Assembly (NCBI GenBank): GCA_013399115.1
Contig: VXAA01003334.1
Location: 269,464-333,463, forward strand
Reading direction: 5' to 3'
Source of the DNA: Anseranas semipalmata
Lineage: Eukaryota > Chordata > Aves > Anseriformes > Anseranatidae
DNA length: 64,000 bases
Position 1 is the stretch's first letter, and each line of letters opens with the position of its first letter. The notes under the pieces are model-generated. The model saw only the letters and a list, made by a program, of their open reading frames with translations, was not told the DNA's origin and ran no database searches. Both the position numbers and the translations under genes were made by a program. Below are positions 36,301 through 49,985 of the stretch, piece by piece.

Positions 36301-38957
36301 TAAGTCCTAAGTCTCTTGCAAATGCAGAGTCTTGTAAGCACGCTAAGGAAACACAAGGGCAAGGTTTTCTTTAGGGTTACTCATAAACTGTTTCTGGCAT
36401 CTTCACTAACAAATACCTTTCCTCTGGAGAAATCCCAATATTGTCAGTTAGTACAACCCAAAGCTAAATATTTGGCCTGACATCAGATGCAGAGCTGAAA
36501 ATGATGAACTACATAAATACACATGCAGGTTCTTCCCTTTACCCTCCTGGGTATGTTCCCTAGGTGCTTCATGCAGTGACAGTTTTCATCTGCTAAAATT
36601 ATGTCTTAGCACTTGGCAATGAACAAATGGAGCTGAAATAAGGCTCTTGAATAACACCGGAAGTTGTAGAATATAGTACCTGACTGAAGTTGCACGGCAG
36701 TTTTAAAATTTCATGCATTGTACTTACTTTTCTGTGTCTAGACTTTAGCCAAAGAAGTAATAAATGTGGCATTTCTGATGTTAGTGAGCATTGTTTTTCA
36801 ACTACTGGTACCCCATTGGCCCCTTTCTCGTGACAGTTTTTTGGAAGTGAACAGAACCGTATTCTATTTTTTTCTCCTCCATTTTATTTACGTAATGGAA
36901 GGAAGTAATTGATTTTTTTTTTTTTCCTGGAATATGAAAGAGTTAAAAATATAACACTGATAATCCAGAGTTTGTAAATAGACACGGACCAATACGTCCA
37001 CCTTCATCTCAGGGTAATACTGTTTGGCAATTAACCACAAAATTGTACGTAAGCCATTTCGTGACTTTTGTGTTTAGGTTTAGCCTCACCACAGATGCCG
37101 TTCAAACAGCCAAGGAAACAGATTCCTCCTGTATAATTCCACCACATCTTCAGCAACATCTGGTCTCCAGGACTATGTTCTGGGGTAATACTTTGAGCAT
37201 GGCTGTCCAAAATAGAGACTGGATAGAGGCACATTGGAACAAGGCCCTTCTAAAGATCATTCTTTATGTATTTCTCATCTAAATCTTGTTCTTCTTCTTC
37301 TCCTCCCCAACTTTAAATCAAGTATACATTTTAATAAAAATATGGAGAAAAGTAATGGGCTGAACTTCCGAAAGAACTCTCTAAAAAGAACAATCCATAA
37401 CCATGCAGCACATACACAAAGAATCAAAAGATTGTAATCTCATAAACTTGATATAACAAAAAACAGCCTCAAGCCCTGATCGATACATCCAGGCTTCTTG
37501 GTTCCCCATGACTGCAGCAAACAAGTGCAGCAATTGGAGTTCAGTGAAATTTAGAGGAGGGTCAACTGCATTTGAGTTCTCTGATGGTGTGCCCCTGCCA
37601 AGGGTCTCCCATCCATGTTGAGTACTCCTCAGCTCTAGGATGATCTGTTTCTTGGTGTCTGGTCCCATCCTAGATATACATTTTAGGAATAATAAAACAC
37701 AAAGCTGCCACAGTATACTTCAGATACAGACAGAAGCAGGAAAAGGGTAGAAAAGTCTCCAGCAAACCTTGGCCTTGTAGCATATATTTTGGAAACAGTT
37801 TAAAGAAAAAGGCCGGTCTAGATAAGAAATAAAGATGGCACATCTAAATCATATTTTTAAGCTGAAAATCTTTGCCTCCCCAGATAGTTATAATACTCTT
37901 AGTGCAAAGCAGAATAAAATTATATCAAGGTCAACTTCACAGAGTGGGTTTAAATGGTAATTCTTATTTCTCACTTGAGTTTTTTGAAGTTTGAATGTGT
38001 CATTTATGCTTGTGTTGTAATGAGCAATATAGAGGGATTGAAATGATTGAAAATTACATGATTATCACTGTAATTTAGCACTCAGTTAATGAAGGCTTGA
38101 ACCGTTGTCCGTATTGCCATAACATGGTTAGCAGGTATCCATACTGAATACAGTTTACATTTGCAAGAAACTGAGTTAGTAGTAAAGGTTAATCCACTGC
38201 CATATAAACATTTGATCTTGCAGTGATCCCATTAACCTTTCTCATATGCAAAGATAAGTAATAAGCAGTTAGCAAAATACTAACCTTATTTAAAATTGCA
38301 GAGCTGTGAGTACCCAACAATATTTTTATTCTTCCACATAGGGCCAGAAGTTTAAAGGCTTCCTCCACCTCCTCGGCAAAGTGATCAAGCCCAAAGTCTC
38401 ACAGGTTTTGTTCATGTATTAAAACAATGTTGCAATCAGCAGTTCTGTGAAACAAACTCATTTAAAAAATAAAGAAATAAATTAGGAAAGTTTTTGTATC
38501 TGTTCACTTGTATTTGAATCCTACCCTGACTACCAAAGTGACATTCGGAGATTCCTCAGGCTGGGCTCACCAGCACACCCTTCCACCAAGAGTTTCAGTG
38601 GGACGCATGCCACAGTCAGCCACCGAACTTCTCAGCAGTGCAGGTAGGAGCCAGATTCTCCGTTTGCTGGTCCTAAGGGTGGATCTATCATGGCAGGTTT
38701 TATTACTTTAACAGCTTGAAGTTTCCAAGGCTCCTGTGTCCTCAGTAATGAGACCTATCCGGTCTCCAGTGGATGGGCTCTGGATAACAACGTTGCCGTG
38801 AGCTTTCTAACTGCCAGATCTCGGTCAAAAATATCTACGGTCAACAGGCACAGCTGCAAAAGTCAACTCTGGTGCTGAATGCAGGAGCTTTGAGGTCTGT
38901 GCCTGTGATTAGAGACTTACTGCTCCAAGGGAGAGGGGAGTCCATTAATCACAAGAC
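33303..38957. other. Unique AT-rich DNA, no gene seen
   Basis: Apart from one possible SINE trace (34017-34085) I see only short A/T runs and open frames of at most 97 codons without motifs. Confidence 0.55.
34017..34085 (+). repeat. Possible tRNA-derived SINE head (MIR-like), weak
   Basis: GCAGTGGTTAGGAGACC resembles a tRNA A box as seen in MIR-type SINEs. About 45 bp later GGAATTTGACTCCTG resembles a B box (GGTTCGAATCC) with changes. The spacing is about right. The following sequence does not clearly continue as the MIR core, so this may be chance. Confidence 0.3.
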
Positions 38958-39056
38958 CATAGACCAATTTCAGTTAGAAGGGGCTTCTGGAGGTCATCTG
39001 ATCCAACCCCTGCTCACAGCAGGGCCAACTTCAAAGTCGGAGCACGTTGCCCAGTA
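38958..39056 (-). mobile_element. CR1 LINE, 3'-terminal fragment
   Basis: In antisense: CATAGACCAATTTCAGTTAG, AAGGGGCTTCTGGAGGTCATC, TGATCCAACCCCTGCTCACAG and CAGGGCCAACTTC. This is the CR1 3' tail and last untranslated part. It is a typical short 5'-truncated insertion with no coding sequence. Confidence 0.9.
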
Positions 39057-42000
39057 ACTGCTGCTTCTGTGATATCTTGACCTGGCAGCAAATGGTACAT
39101 GGGGAGGAGGAGAGTGGGACAGTAGAGTAGTGATCTGGATGCTGCGAATTACAGTGGATGCTGGCTGTCAGCTTCATTATAACAGAAGGAGTAGAGTATC
39201 CCAGGTAAAAATGAAGTGACAATAGTTGCTAGAGGATGGATTTAAAACAACAAACCTTTTCAAACCTGGTAATGGATTAAACCCATAAACAAATAGTGAA
39301 TAATTAATCTAATATTTTAGTCAGGAAAAAAAAAAAAAAAACAGATTAGATAATATGTACCTGTATTTTATAGATTACCTGAATCAACTTCTATGGTATC
39401 AAAATAGAAGCTGTTCACAGAAGAGGTTATAAGTCTTCTATGAGTTTGTGCAGCACCTGACACAAGAGAGCTGCTTCCCAAAACAAAAGTCATACATAAA
39501 TAAAATCTGGGGGGGTTGCAGATAGTTTGTACCATGTATTCTCATGCCTTTCTGTTTCAGTAAAAGGCAGCTAATACAGCCTATTTTGCAATCATTTAAC
39601 TGCCTTTGAAGCTTGCTCAGACCTTCAGGAGATGATTGCAAGGTGAGTTGCCAGGGCACCGCTGTGTCCCTGAACAGTGGTGATAAACAAGACCAGCCCT
39701 ACAGCTGCTGCAGCTCGACCCCCACTTGGTGCAATGCCCCACAGCCATACAATGCTGGAAAAAGTGACCCTGGCAATGCTGATGGCACCAGCTGAAGGCA
39801 GCTTGTGGAGCTGAAAGAGGATCCACTGCAGGAGGAGCATCGGTATGGCTGGAGGGCACCCATGAGCAGTGGCTTCTGGCCAGTGGCAGAGAGATGGCAG
39901 GTGCTGCTGCCGTGGTGTCCCCACACCACCATGCTGTGTCCTCCAGGACATGTCCATCAGGCAGGCCCTGCCACCACTGTGCAGGGACTCAACACTCTTG
40001 CCTATCCCTGCGTGAAAGGAAAGGTAGCTCCACAGAGGCAGTCCATTTTGGTCATGCTCTGCCTTCATTTATAATGTTAGCTGAAGCACATTTAAGATGC
40101 TGCTGCTGCTCAAAAACAGAAATCTGCAATTAGGCTTGTTTAATGACAATTATTACCACAGATCACAGTGACAGTACAGATAGAAGTCCTTACCATTGCT
40201 ATGGCTTCATCAAATGACTCGTTTATTTCTCTGTTATGGCAGCAGAAACAGCAAAAAAGTAAATGTCTGTATATTTTAATGGGCTTGGTGTAGATAGGAA
40301 TATATTTGCACTTGCATCTAGCTAATATGCACTTGCTAGACTGCACACTTTATAATCTGCAACAAAAGTTGGCAGCCTCTCCCCACCTCTCAGCTAAGAT
40401 TTAATGGAAGGTACTGCAGTCTTCTATTAATAGCATCATTTCTTCTAGCTACAGCGCATGGACTAGCTAGTATACCATGAAGAATTGCCTTAGTACAATG
40501 GCTAGAATACATAGCATTGTCATAAATAGCAAATCACAGATGACAACATAAATGAGCTGCTCACACCTTTTGACTGATTACACGTTTCCTTTTGTTTATC
40601 CACTTGTTAATTTGCAAATTTAATTATTTTCAGAAGAGATTCTAATCATTACTGCAAATTAGTGAGCTACTGTTGCATTACACATTGTTAGATGGATCTG
40701 AACAGCAGGAGCAGAATTAAGTAGCAGAAAATAATAGAAAATTAAAATGGAAAAAAAAATGAAGTTCTTAAAAGCAAACATAAGATTACTGCACATTTTC
40801 TCATCATTCAAAAACAATAAACGGCAGGAACAGCCTACGCTTTAAGACCTCTTCTGAAGGAATTGATGCCCATTTTATAAATAAGAAGGAGTGTGCATTT
40901 ATAAACAAATTAGCATCTTTTTGTGTAAAATAACTTTAAAATATTATCTGTAAGTGGGAAAGAAAATTACCATTCTGGTACGAGCACTTATAGGCTATCA
41001 CCAACAAACCTTTGTATTCCATGAATGTTTCTACCCAGGTAGTATCCAGACCAGGCTTGAGGCTCCACCGGGGTTAGCACCCTGCTGAGAACTGCAAACA
41101 GCCCATACTCAAACCTCCTGCACCTTGGAAACACAAATGCAGTACGAAGGAGAGCTGGACTGGCTGAGGGATGGGACAGCATGTGGGCTGGTGGTCCCCA
41201 GCCGTGGTGGTCAGCCCAGCAGACATCCCCAGCTAAGGGAGGGGTTGGGAGAACGGGGTGTTGTCTGCAGCCCTCCCGCCCGCAGAGCAGCTGCACCCAG
41301 CAGTGGAGAGGCAGGGAGGGAGCAGCCAGGCAGGAAAGCGGGGCCTGTGAGCCGCGGTGCAGTTGATGGCCAGTCAATCCCACCCAGAGCAGTGCTCCCA
41401 ACCTTTCTGTTGTCCACATGTTGCTATCAAGTGCCATCCCCTATCAATCTCTGTGCGTACTCTCTGCAGTCTTCTTGGGGTCTTGTTCATATTCGCTTGG
41501 AAAAGATTCATGTTTCTTCCAGACAAGCCTAAAACTTTGCCCCAACATATTTTTATATTTTCATATTTGTAACCTACCCTTGTCTTTGCCCTCCAAAAAA
41601 CAGTGGATAATATATACTCTGGTGAATGTCAACACTGACATAATCTGCAGCACCTCTTAGATTAGCAGCCACCTCATGGGTCCTGCCTTCCTTGGGTATC
41701 AGGTCATCTCTCAGTAACCTCATGCCAGGTTTATAAGGAAACATTGTTCAAATCAAAGCCTCATCAAGAGCGAGTGGTTCTTAGTAATATGTCATTTAGA
41801 CTCTAAAAATCAGGTAGTGTTTTGCAACAGAAATGATGTCATATCAGGAGCATCAACTCTAGGGCAAGAATTAAGTCCCAAGCCAATGATTTTCTAAAAT
41901 GCCCAAATAAAAATTAGTACATGTTTCCCTCCTTTCTCTTTTTAAACTGAATTTTCATGCAAGCGTAGGTCACAGAAAAGAGAACGAAATGCTTTCAACC

Positions 42001-43349
42001 AAATTCAGTAGATGATTCATAAAATTCATTTCAAAAGTGCCAAAAATACCCTGAAAGAGTCTTAAAACAGAAGCACTGGGGGTCTTTTCACTACTATTTG
42101 AGCTCCTCTGTATTTGACTGTATCAATAGTGAAAGCACCTGAAGAAAGGCTATCCAGGCACGAAAGATTTCTTAAAATACTGGCTTTTGTGGTGAATGCT
42201 AATAAGGCTGTAGTGGGGATCATTTGGATGAAGCTCACCACATTGTATATAGTGGAGAGATGCTGCAGAGGCAGACGAGAAGCAGACAGGCAGAGTGGCA
42301 AGCTGAGCTGAGCACACCTCATAATTAGTCCTTAGTCCATGCTGCATTACATTTAAAATGCATTTCCACCATTTCCTATTTGACTTGTGACTTGGTCATG
42401 AGACAGATCCATGAAAACAAATATGTCCTTGGAACCAGGGAATCACATGTTGTCCCCACAAGCATTTTATCAGGGAAGAGGGTGGGAGAACTTGATTTAT
42501 GCTGTGGTGATTTCTTCCCTCCAAGCAAGGGGAAAGGAACCCCATCAATGCATACTGCTGGTTACTCATCTACCACCAGCTTTGTGTTGGTGCATCTGTG
42601 CTGGTGGTCTAAGGCTGCTGGAGTTGAGAGACATCCCCCGTGTAGAAAAGACCTTAACAACTGAATACCAGCAAAGGGCTTGTCTAGAAGCAAATCATCA
42701 GTTCCCAGTTCTGCACAAAGTAGAGCTAAACTGAACTTAATTTCATCTCTGAGAAAGGGATTAAGGATCAGGGTTTACAGGTGACTGGGTTCACTGAGGC
42801 TGCAGACATGTTGTGCTGGAAATATCTCTTGGAGGATTCAGCTAAATTTATTCTGATGCTTCTATCAGATTCCCTGGGATTGTCTTGGATTCCCTCTTCC
42901 AGGGGAAGAGGCGTGTCAGTCTGGCTCCACATGCAAGTTGCTTGCCAGCCCCAGCGCCCTTTCCTGCTGGGGGATTCAGACTTGCATTCCCTTTCTTGCA
43001 CATCACTCTTTTCTGTTTTCTTTTTTGCTTGTTACACCAGATTAATGAAGCAGGCTAATGCTGCAGACTTTCCAGATGCAATCACTCTGGCCAAGGTGCA
43101 GAGTACTGAGCATGGGGTGTAACATTATGCTGAAAAATTCTCCTGGTTTATGCTGTTGTTGGGGGCACTCTGGTGCCTAAGTTTAAGCACATAACATAGG
43201 TGGATGGGACAGGAGCCCAGTCTCCCTGGGTTCATCGTATAGTTAAAAGAGGGCTATAGGATCAAATTCTGTGTCCTGACTAACCCATTAGAGGAGTCCC
43301 TATCTTTCCAGCCAGTTCTTAATCTAACTTATTTTTTAAGATATTCTTT
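39057..43349. other. Unique DNA with GC-richer patches, no gene seen
   Basis: GC-richer patches at about 39620-40060 and 41120-41380 carry several overlapping open frames (up to 149 codons) on both strands without domains. An A16 run lies at 39326-39341. AATTTGCAAATT at 40609-40620 is a perfect 12-bp palindrome in AT-rich sequence. No repeat or RNA gene is recognised. Confidence 0.5.
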
Positions 43350-44285
43350 GATGAGCAATCCATGTCTCCCTAAAAAGCATACTCCTTATCATGACTGTTA
43401 GAATAACTTTTTTTTTCTAAAATCACTCTCCTCTCCCTATTATTTTTTGTCCACTCCACAGCTATGTCTTTCATTTTCTGCAGCTACATTCACATGGTTA
43501 GAGGCTGTTTTGACATCTCCAGTCAGTCAGTCTTCCTTGTACTGAAAAACACTAAGATTCCTTCAGTCTTTCTTCACATATCACATGTATCACTTGTTTG
43601 ACCTGATGTCACTTTTCTTCCTCTGAATTCTTTTAAATTTTTATCCACAGTTTTCTTGAAAAGGCATACAAAAGCTGGATACAGTCTGCTTTCTGAGACA
43701 GCTGGAAGACTGGAGCAAAGGAAAAATCACCTCTCTTGTTTTACATATAACTTTTTCTGCTTATACACCCAGAAGAATGTTTGCATTTTTCACAGCAGTG
43801 TAATGTTGGTAAGAATCACATCCAGGTAGCATTTCATTGAAATCTCATTTCCTTTTCTGTAGCCAGCTGTGCTTTGTCTTCTATTTTGGCAGTTGATTAT
43901 TCCTATTGAAGTGCAGAACTTTTCACCTCTCCTTATTGAGTAGCATCCCATTTATTTCAGACCAATTTGTTCAATTGTTCAGTTTGTCAAGAACACTCTG
44001 AGTATGATCCAAACCTCCAGCGTGTTTGCTATTCACTCTTCCTACCCCCTGCAGCCCCCTAATGTGGTGTAGCCTGCCAGCGTGCTTGCTCTTTCTCACA
44101 TCTTTTAAAGCATTATGGGAAATATTAAATGAAATCAGTTCCAGGGCAGACCCCATCTGGGGTACCGGGGATTTGTGCTTACAGTGGCAAGGAGATAATG
44201 TTCACTACCCTTGGTCCCCATTTTTCAGGCCAGCTTTGCTCTCAACACATGGTAGCTCATCTAGACCACATCTTCCTTTCACTTA
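43350..44285 (-). mobile_element. Very old CR1-type LINE (ORF2 end plus 3' part), highly diverged
   Basis: In antisense, words of an ancient amniote CR1 occur in the right order over 0.9 kb: CTTCAGTCTTTCTTCACATATCAC, CTGGATACAGTCTGCTTTCTGAG, ACCTCTCTTGTTTTACATA, TACACCCAGAAGAATG, ATTTCAGACCAATTTGTTCAAT, TTTGTCAAGAACACTCTGAG, AGGGCAGACCCCATCTGGGG and CTCATCTAGACCACATCTTCC. These match the CR1 lineage common in crocodilians and turtles, which implies an insertion that predates birds. No frame survives. The assignment is from memory of consensus wording; the limits could be off by tens of bases. Confidence 0.85.
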
Positions 44286-45378
44286 ACAGCAGTGGCAGAC
44301 TACAAGGACACCCATGGAGAGCTACAGGAAGATTCATCTAATCTCTCTTTGATGCCTAAGAGCTGAAGGTCTAAATTTGATCCAGTCACATCAGACTGCC
44401 TCTGAAGAGCAGGCATTTTCAGAGAGTGATCCCCTGGACCTGACCTAGGTACCTCTCCTGGGATGTGTGAATCCTTCCAGAGGTGCCTGCTTCTTTCTGT
44501 TGATTTTGGGAGAAGCCAAGTGAAGAAATTAGCTTGGACTGAAAGCTCTGCTCGCGATCTGTGTATAGCTTCTGCCTTCAGGATCCATAAACTGCGGTCG
44601 CCTTGCCGCTTTGTCAGCAGGCCTAAACGCGCCAGGTGACTCACAGTGCATGTGCATGGGCCTTCCACCTGTGGCCCTCCACCACCATGGCTCTCCAAGG
44701 GCTCTTGGGATGGTGGCCATCATGTCCACAGCCAGGCCAGGGCAAATCATCCAGCCTGTGGGCTCTGCAACTGCATATAAGAAGCTCAAGGGACTACCAA
44801 AACCCTACCAAAGTCAAGTTGCAAGGTCTGTCACCATTTCCCTTTCCCGTGGCCTGCAGCCCCCTCGCAGAGGAAAACGTGCGAAGGCTGTAGCCAGGAG
44901 CTCAAGTCAGTGTGCAGCTACAGTCCCCTCCCTAGAGCTTTGCTTTTTAATTTCTGATTTCTTTTACCCTTGCTTTTATTTTTCTTCTTTTATTCCTTTT
45001 CAAGTTATCTGCTTTAGCACTAGCTTATAGCATTTCAGTACTGCTGTTACGCAACTGTGTCTAATGAATCACAAAAAACTAAAAAGGCTTCTGAGAGGCC
45101 TCATTTTGTTTACAGAGATGAAGGGGCTGATCAGCTCCTCTGGAAAAATAAGATTTTGAAAAAGAGGCTCTGTCAAAGTTACTGTACTAGCTATTTGCTT
45201 TTAAAACAAAAATCAGTCTTTAAGTAAACTTGTAAGTTGACACAGTGTGCTTCTTTCAGAGTTGTTTCTTTTCTCAATATTATTAGGAAAGTGGAGAAAA
45301 TTCCTTTTTTTTCCTCAGCAACAGACATTGCTTTTCCTAAAAATGTAGACATATTCTTGCACAAAGATGTAATTTCCA

Positions 45379-45381
<3 letters not shown>
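44286..45381. other. Unique DNA with a small CpG cluster, no gene seen
   Basis: A CpG-dense spot at about 44550-44636 (TCGCG, GCGGTCGCC, GCCGC, ACGCGCC) is followed by a consensus AP-1 word TGACTCA at 44638-44644. Open frames of 132-139 codons overlap here on both strands without a domain. It could be a small regulatory element, but this is inference. Confidence 0.4.

Positions 45382-45413
<32 letters not shown>
45382..45413. repeat. (TA)n microsatellite
   Basis: About sixteen uninterrupted TA units. Likely length-variable and a site of easy strand opening. Confidence 0.97.
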
Positions 45414-45419
<6 letters not shown>

Positions 45420-48400
45420 GTAAGGAATAGTAAATATAAATCATAATGCAAGGAGAACCAAGAAATTAAATATTTCTGTAATCCACATTTCTGAAGAACA
45501 TGATGCATACCTATTATTATTACAGCTATTTTTTTCCCCAGTAATCTTGACGGAATGAAAGCATCTTCATCTAAAGACAGAAATTAATAGAATGTTTCTT
45601 TCAATTAGGCATATAAAAAAAGCATTTCAAAACCAAACCACCACACGGAGTGCAGCTTTTATAGCTGGAGAGCGCATGATCTTCCTCTTCTCTCCTTTGC
45701 TAATTCAGTTTACATACATGCAGTTTATAAAACAGTTAATCCTGGTCACTCTGCTGCTTCCCCCTGGAAGGACTTTTAGCAGAAAGATCACGCACAACAA
45801 AAGGGTAGGAAGAGAGTATGAATTAGAAAAGATCTCCTAACAAGGGTGGATGTGCAGTGCCATTCTGTGTATGAATCCCTCGATCTCGTTTCCACTCTGG
45901 ACAGTCTCTCCTATCGAAACAGGAACTTTCCACATCCTCACCTCAACAGAGAGGTGAAATGCAGCAAGCTGCTCTTGGCCACAGAGCAGCTAAGCAGTAA
46001 CACCACTGAGAACGCCTAACACAAAGAGGTGGGACAAATATTTTCCCCATTCACTACTTCTGACAACAGACATTAAAAAAAAAATAAAATAAAATAAAAA
46101 ACACTAAAAATGGAAAATTACCTGCTTTTTAGGTTGACATTTGCCAGCAGATACGTACTGTGAAACAGCCTTTCCTGCTGTCAGAGGTATCCTGATAGCA
46201 GTGCTTCCCTTGTTCCTAAAAGAAGTAGGACCCTGTTTCCATAGACCAGACTAGCAACCGCCTGTGGGCTTGCCACTGATTTCCATGGAAGCAGGATCAT
46301 TCTCAACCTAAAGTATCTCTGCTCTGAGATTATTAGAGAAATAGTTCTAATGATGATTTCACTGTAGTGGTTTTGCTATTATTGGTATTATTAATAACTT
46401 ATTTTAAATATATCATGAAAGCATAGAGTTTTACACAGACATAACAGTGAAGCTAAGGACTCAGCAGGAGGGTGAAAGACCACTGATAAATAACTGCCCC
46501 TCTTTTAAAAGGCCAGGGCTTTGAGGATCATCCTGGTGGGGAAGAGATGGGGAGGAGAGGCAGGATTTTGTTTTAATAAATTAAAAGGGGATGACAAAAA
46601 AAAAAAAAAGCGTAGTCATTGCTGGTTTGCTGCAGTATAAGCAATCAAGGCTCTCTAGAGATCCCTGTGTCATCATGAAGGATCAGCCTTGAAGTTTAGC
46701 CTGAGTTAATCCATCTAAAGGAGATGGTGAATACTCTCTCAATCTGTAATGTTTATAGTCTTTGTAGAGGGAAGCACATTGGGGAGAGATTTAAATCCTC
46801 AGACGAGCAAAACCTTGCAGGTATATGCTTAACCTTGAGCACCCTCTTCCCTTTAGGAAAGTGGCTGAACATTTTCTTTTAATCTCATTGACATTTTCTG
46901 AATCCTATTGTCTTCCATAGAGCCCACAGATATTACTGAAAGGCTTTGCTGAAGAGCCTTCGCCCTTCCACACCACCACTGATCCTTGAGCTTCTGCTAG
47001 CTCCACTGGCTCCTGTTGTCATTCCCTTTTAAATATTTCTATTTATAACTTTATAGGTGAGAGGCCACCATTAAATCATATATAGATTGATTTCTTTTCA
47101 GATTACTTTATCTTGAAATCTCAGATGCACTCCCTATAATTTTTCTAATACATACAGCCAACCATCCTTTCCAGCACTGATTTATTGTATATGATGTCAT
47201 TAATGTGTCTCTAATATATGCCTCCTCAGCTGCATCATTCCTGCTCTATCTCAAGAGCCACTGGGGGCTGATCTCACTTAGCTGAAGGAAATTAAGACTC
47301 CTTCCTGTGAGCAGGTAATATCTGAGGCTCCTAAACACCCAAAAGCATTTCAAGGAGGTGGTTGAATTCTGAGAGTCCAGCAAAGACTCTGCTGGGATGT
47401 TTCTTGCCAAGCAGAAAGGCTCAGTGCCGAGTCCTGCCAGGTTATTTGCTTGTCTCTCTGTCTCCTGCCTTCCTTGCTAAGACAAGGAACTGGAGAGCCC
47501 CCGTTGGGTCACCTGCCTGGGCACTTGCCTACTGAGGCATCCCCAATTTCCAGCTCCCCTTCAGCCTATGCAGCAGAGTTATTGTAGCTAAGCCATCTTT
47601 TCTAGAAATTCAGTTTCATACAAAAAAAAAAAAAAAAGTAGCATCGTTGGTTTCCATGTCCAGAAAAACAACTCAAAGCAAAAGGAAACAGCCACACTTT
47701 GGACCTCTGAAACCATCCTTGAAAACGTGTTTTCCCCAGCTTCACAATTAATAATGAGTTATGCTTTCATATACATACCCTAAGCCAACACTACTGAAAC
47801 ATTCATCAAAAGGCAAGTATGGCAGGACTTTTCAGCCCACCAGGGTATTGCACCTGGCTATGTACTCAAATTACAGGTGCATACTATAGCACACAGAGGA
47901 TATGTTCATTGGGGTATCATTCAATTTAAAGAGAACAATGGTGGGGGAGAAGCTGACAAGAAAAAGGATGAAGACAGTACATTAATGAACTCTCCTAAAT
48001 CAGTGTGTGTAACCATATAGCCTCTTCAAAAGGACAGCAGTCAGCACCCAGAAAAGTAGCTCATCCCAAAAGAAATGTGTCTCCTTTTACAGCTGTGGTT
48101 ATTGTTCCAGCTGCATGGGTATTGTTCAGTGTATTAAGAGAAAACATCTGACACATCTTTTCTTTCCTGATAAAGAAAGTCTATTTTTGTCAATGGTAAT
48201 GATTTATTCCTTTCCTTTGCTTGCTTAAACAGAGAATTGTTATTTAATCAATATTTCCCTGTCAACTCAGAAGTAATGAACTATTTTATTGACATGCTCT
48301 TCTTTGCCATAGATCCTTACAGTTATTAGCAAGCACTCCATTTCATTGTCCAGAATACACCTCCCTGTATTACTGTCCTTTTTATTACTTCTGTTTTATT

Positions 48401-48932
48401 TTGTAGCAGTGAGCTGGTTATAGTTTTATTAAAAAACAACAACAGTAAAATCCAGCACATTCCCAAATATGTATGAGTCCATGGTGAATGCAGGAACTGT
48501 TTTTCTTCTTTCACTCAGAGCAGAAATATTATACTGCAACAAGAATTTCAGTAATTAATTGGTACAAGTGATTTTCACAAACATGTTCCTGCTGTGAGAC
48601 CTTTTGCCTCAGATTAACTTTTACATCCACTTCAGCCAAAAAAATAACAACTAACAAGCAGTTCAATAACCTCTCTCCCCACTCAGCCAAGCTGTTCCTA
48701 CAATCAAACTTTTTATTTTTCTATAGCCAGCCATTGTAGAAAAATGGACCAGTTGTGAAGAGGTAAGATAAAATGTCGTAGAGCATCAGTTCTAATTTTC
48801 TCTTAATGTTCTTGATACAGATTTTGGCACATCTATACTGTTTCTGATGTAGATTACTGATTCATAATGGGACTTTGCAGTAAGATGCTGGCTCATTGTC
48901 CATGTGGTTAAAATTGCTTCATCATATTTCTC

Positions 48933-48955
48933 AAAAAAAAAAAAAAAAAAAAAAA
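48933..48955. repeat. A23 homopolymer
   Basis: Twenty-three consecutive A. The sequence on either side shows no retrocopy that I recognise, so I do not call it a poly(A) tail. Confidence 0.95.
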
Positions 48956-49985
48956 GCATAGTGGGGATTAGAAATAGCTTCAACATCTCACTTTTGGAGA
49001 TCTGCTGGTTAAGAGTCTTCATTCTGCAGTCATGCACGCCCTCCGCCCAAAAGCCAGATTCTGCATGTCCATGTGTCTGAGCTCCATGCGCAAGCAGAGC
49101 CTCCCCTTCCCACAGCCTAGGGCTCAGCAGTGTCCTGGCCGCATCCTGGCAGCCAGACACGGCCTTAGCTGCTGGGGCACAGCCCTGCACGGCCTCTTGC
49201 TGCCCACAGGCAGGGGCCCAGGTAGGAAGCCAAGAGGGTTTGTAGGGCTCAGTGAACCAGAAGATAACCAGCATCACTCCTGGACCATGTGCCCATGGGA
49301 ATGCCTACCTGCTCCTTCTGAACACACACACAGCACACAGTGGAGGTAAAGCTCAGCTTTTATATAAACATTATAATATTCTCTGCTTATCCTATGGTCT
49401 GATATGTCAGAGAGAGGTGGAGGCTCTTGGCTGCTATTTGGACAGGGCGTCCTTTTCTAGGTCTTGGAACTGCAGATTAAAGCTCAAATATGTGAAGCAA
49501 GCAAACCCCAGAAGTCCAGAAAGCACTTGTACATTAGAAAAAAATAAACAACAGAACAAAAATAATCTTCGAAAACTTAATGAGCCAGTCCCATTATTTT
49601 GGAAGGGGCAGATCATGATTTTTGAACACCTCAGGGGAACAACAGTGACCTCCTGTTAAAAGTGACAGGGAAGAGATGGTCTCTTGACCTTCCCCCTCCA
49701 CACCAGCCCAGCCTAGCCCATTCCTCATGCTTCCAGTGGAGCCAGGATTTCACCCAGCTGCCCACAGTGTTCCCTTGTTTGTGAATTAACAACAGGACAT
49801 AAGTTTATATTGAGGGCAAAGAAATCTTTGGTGCAGCTTCTAGTGGTACAGGAACTGGTTTGTGATGCCATCAAAAAAATAAAAATAAAAATAAAAAATC
49901 CATGGAAAAAATCAGATAATTCTTCAATGCTCTGCGTATACTGTCAACAGGATATGTTCATGTAAGTTGTTGTTTGAATGCTTTG

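Noticed and set aside
39625..40068. 147-codon minus-strand frame in a GC-richer patch
   Set aside because: Five frames on both strands are open over the same interval; no family is recognised.
43181..43240. Similar GTGCCTAAGTTTAAGCAC word suggesting an old palindromic repeat
   Set aside because: Only one short word fits and the sequence beyond it does not follow the repeat.
48933..49330. Retrocopy with an A23 tail
   Set aside because: The adjoining GC-richer sequence matches no transcript I know, and no target duplication is visible.
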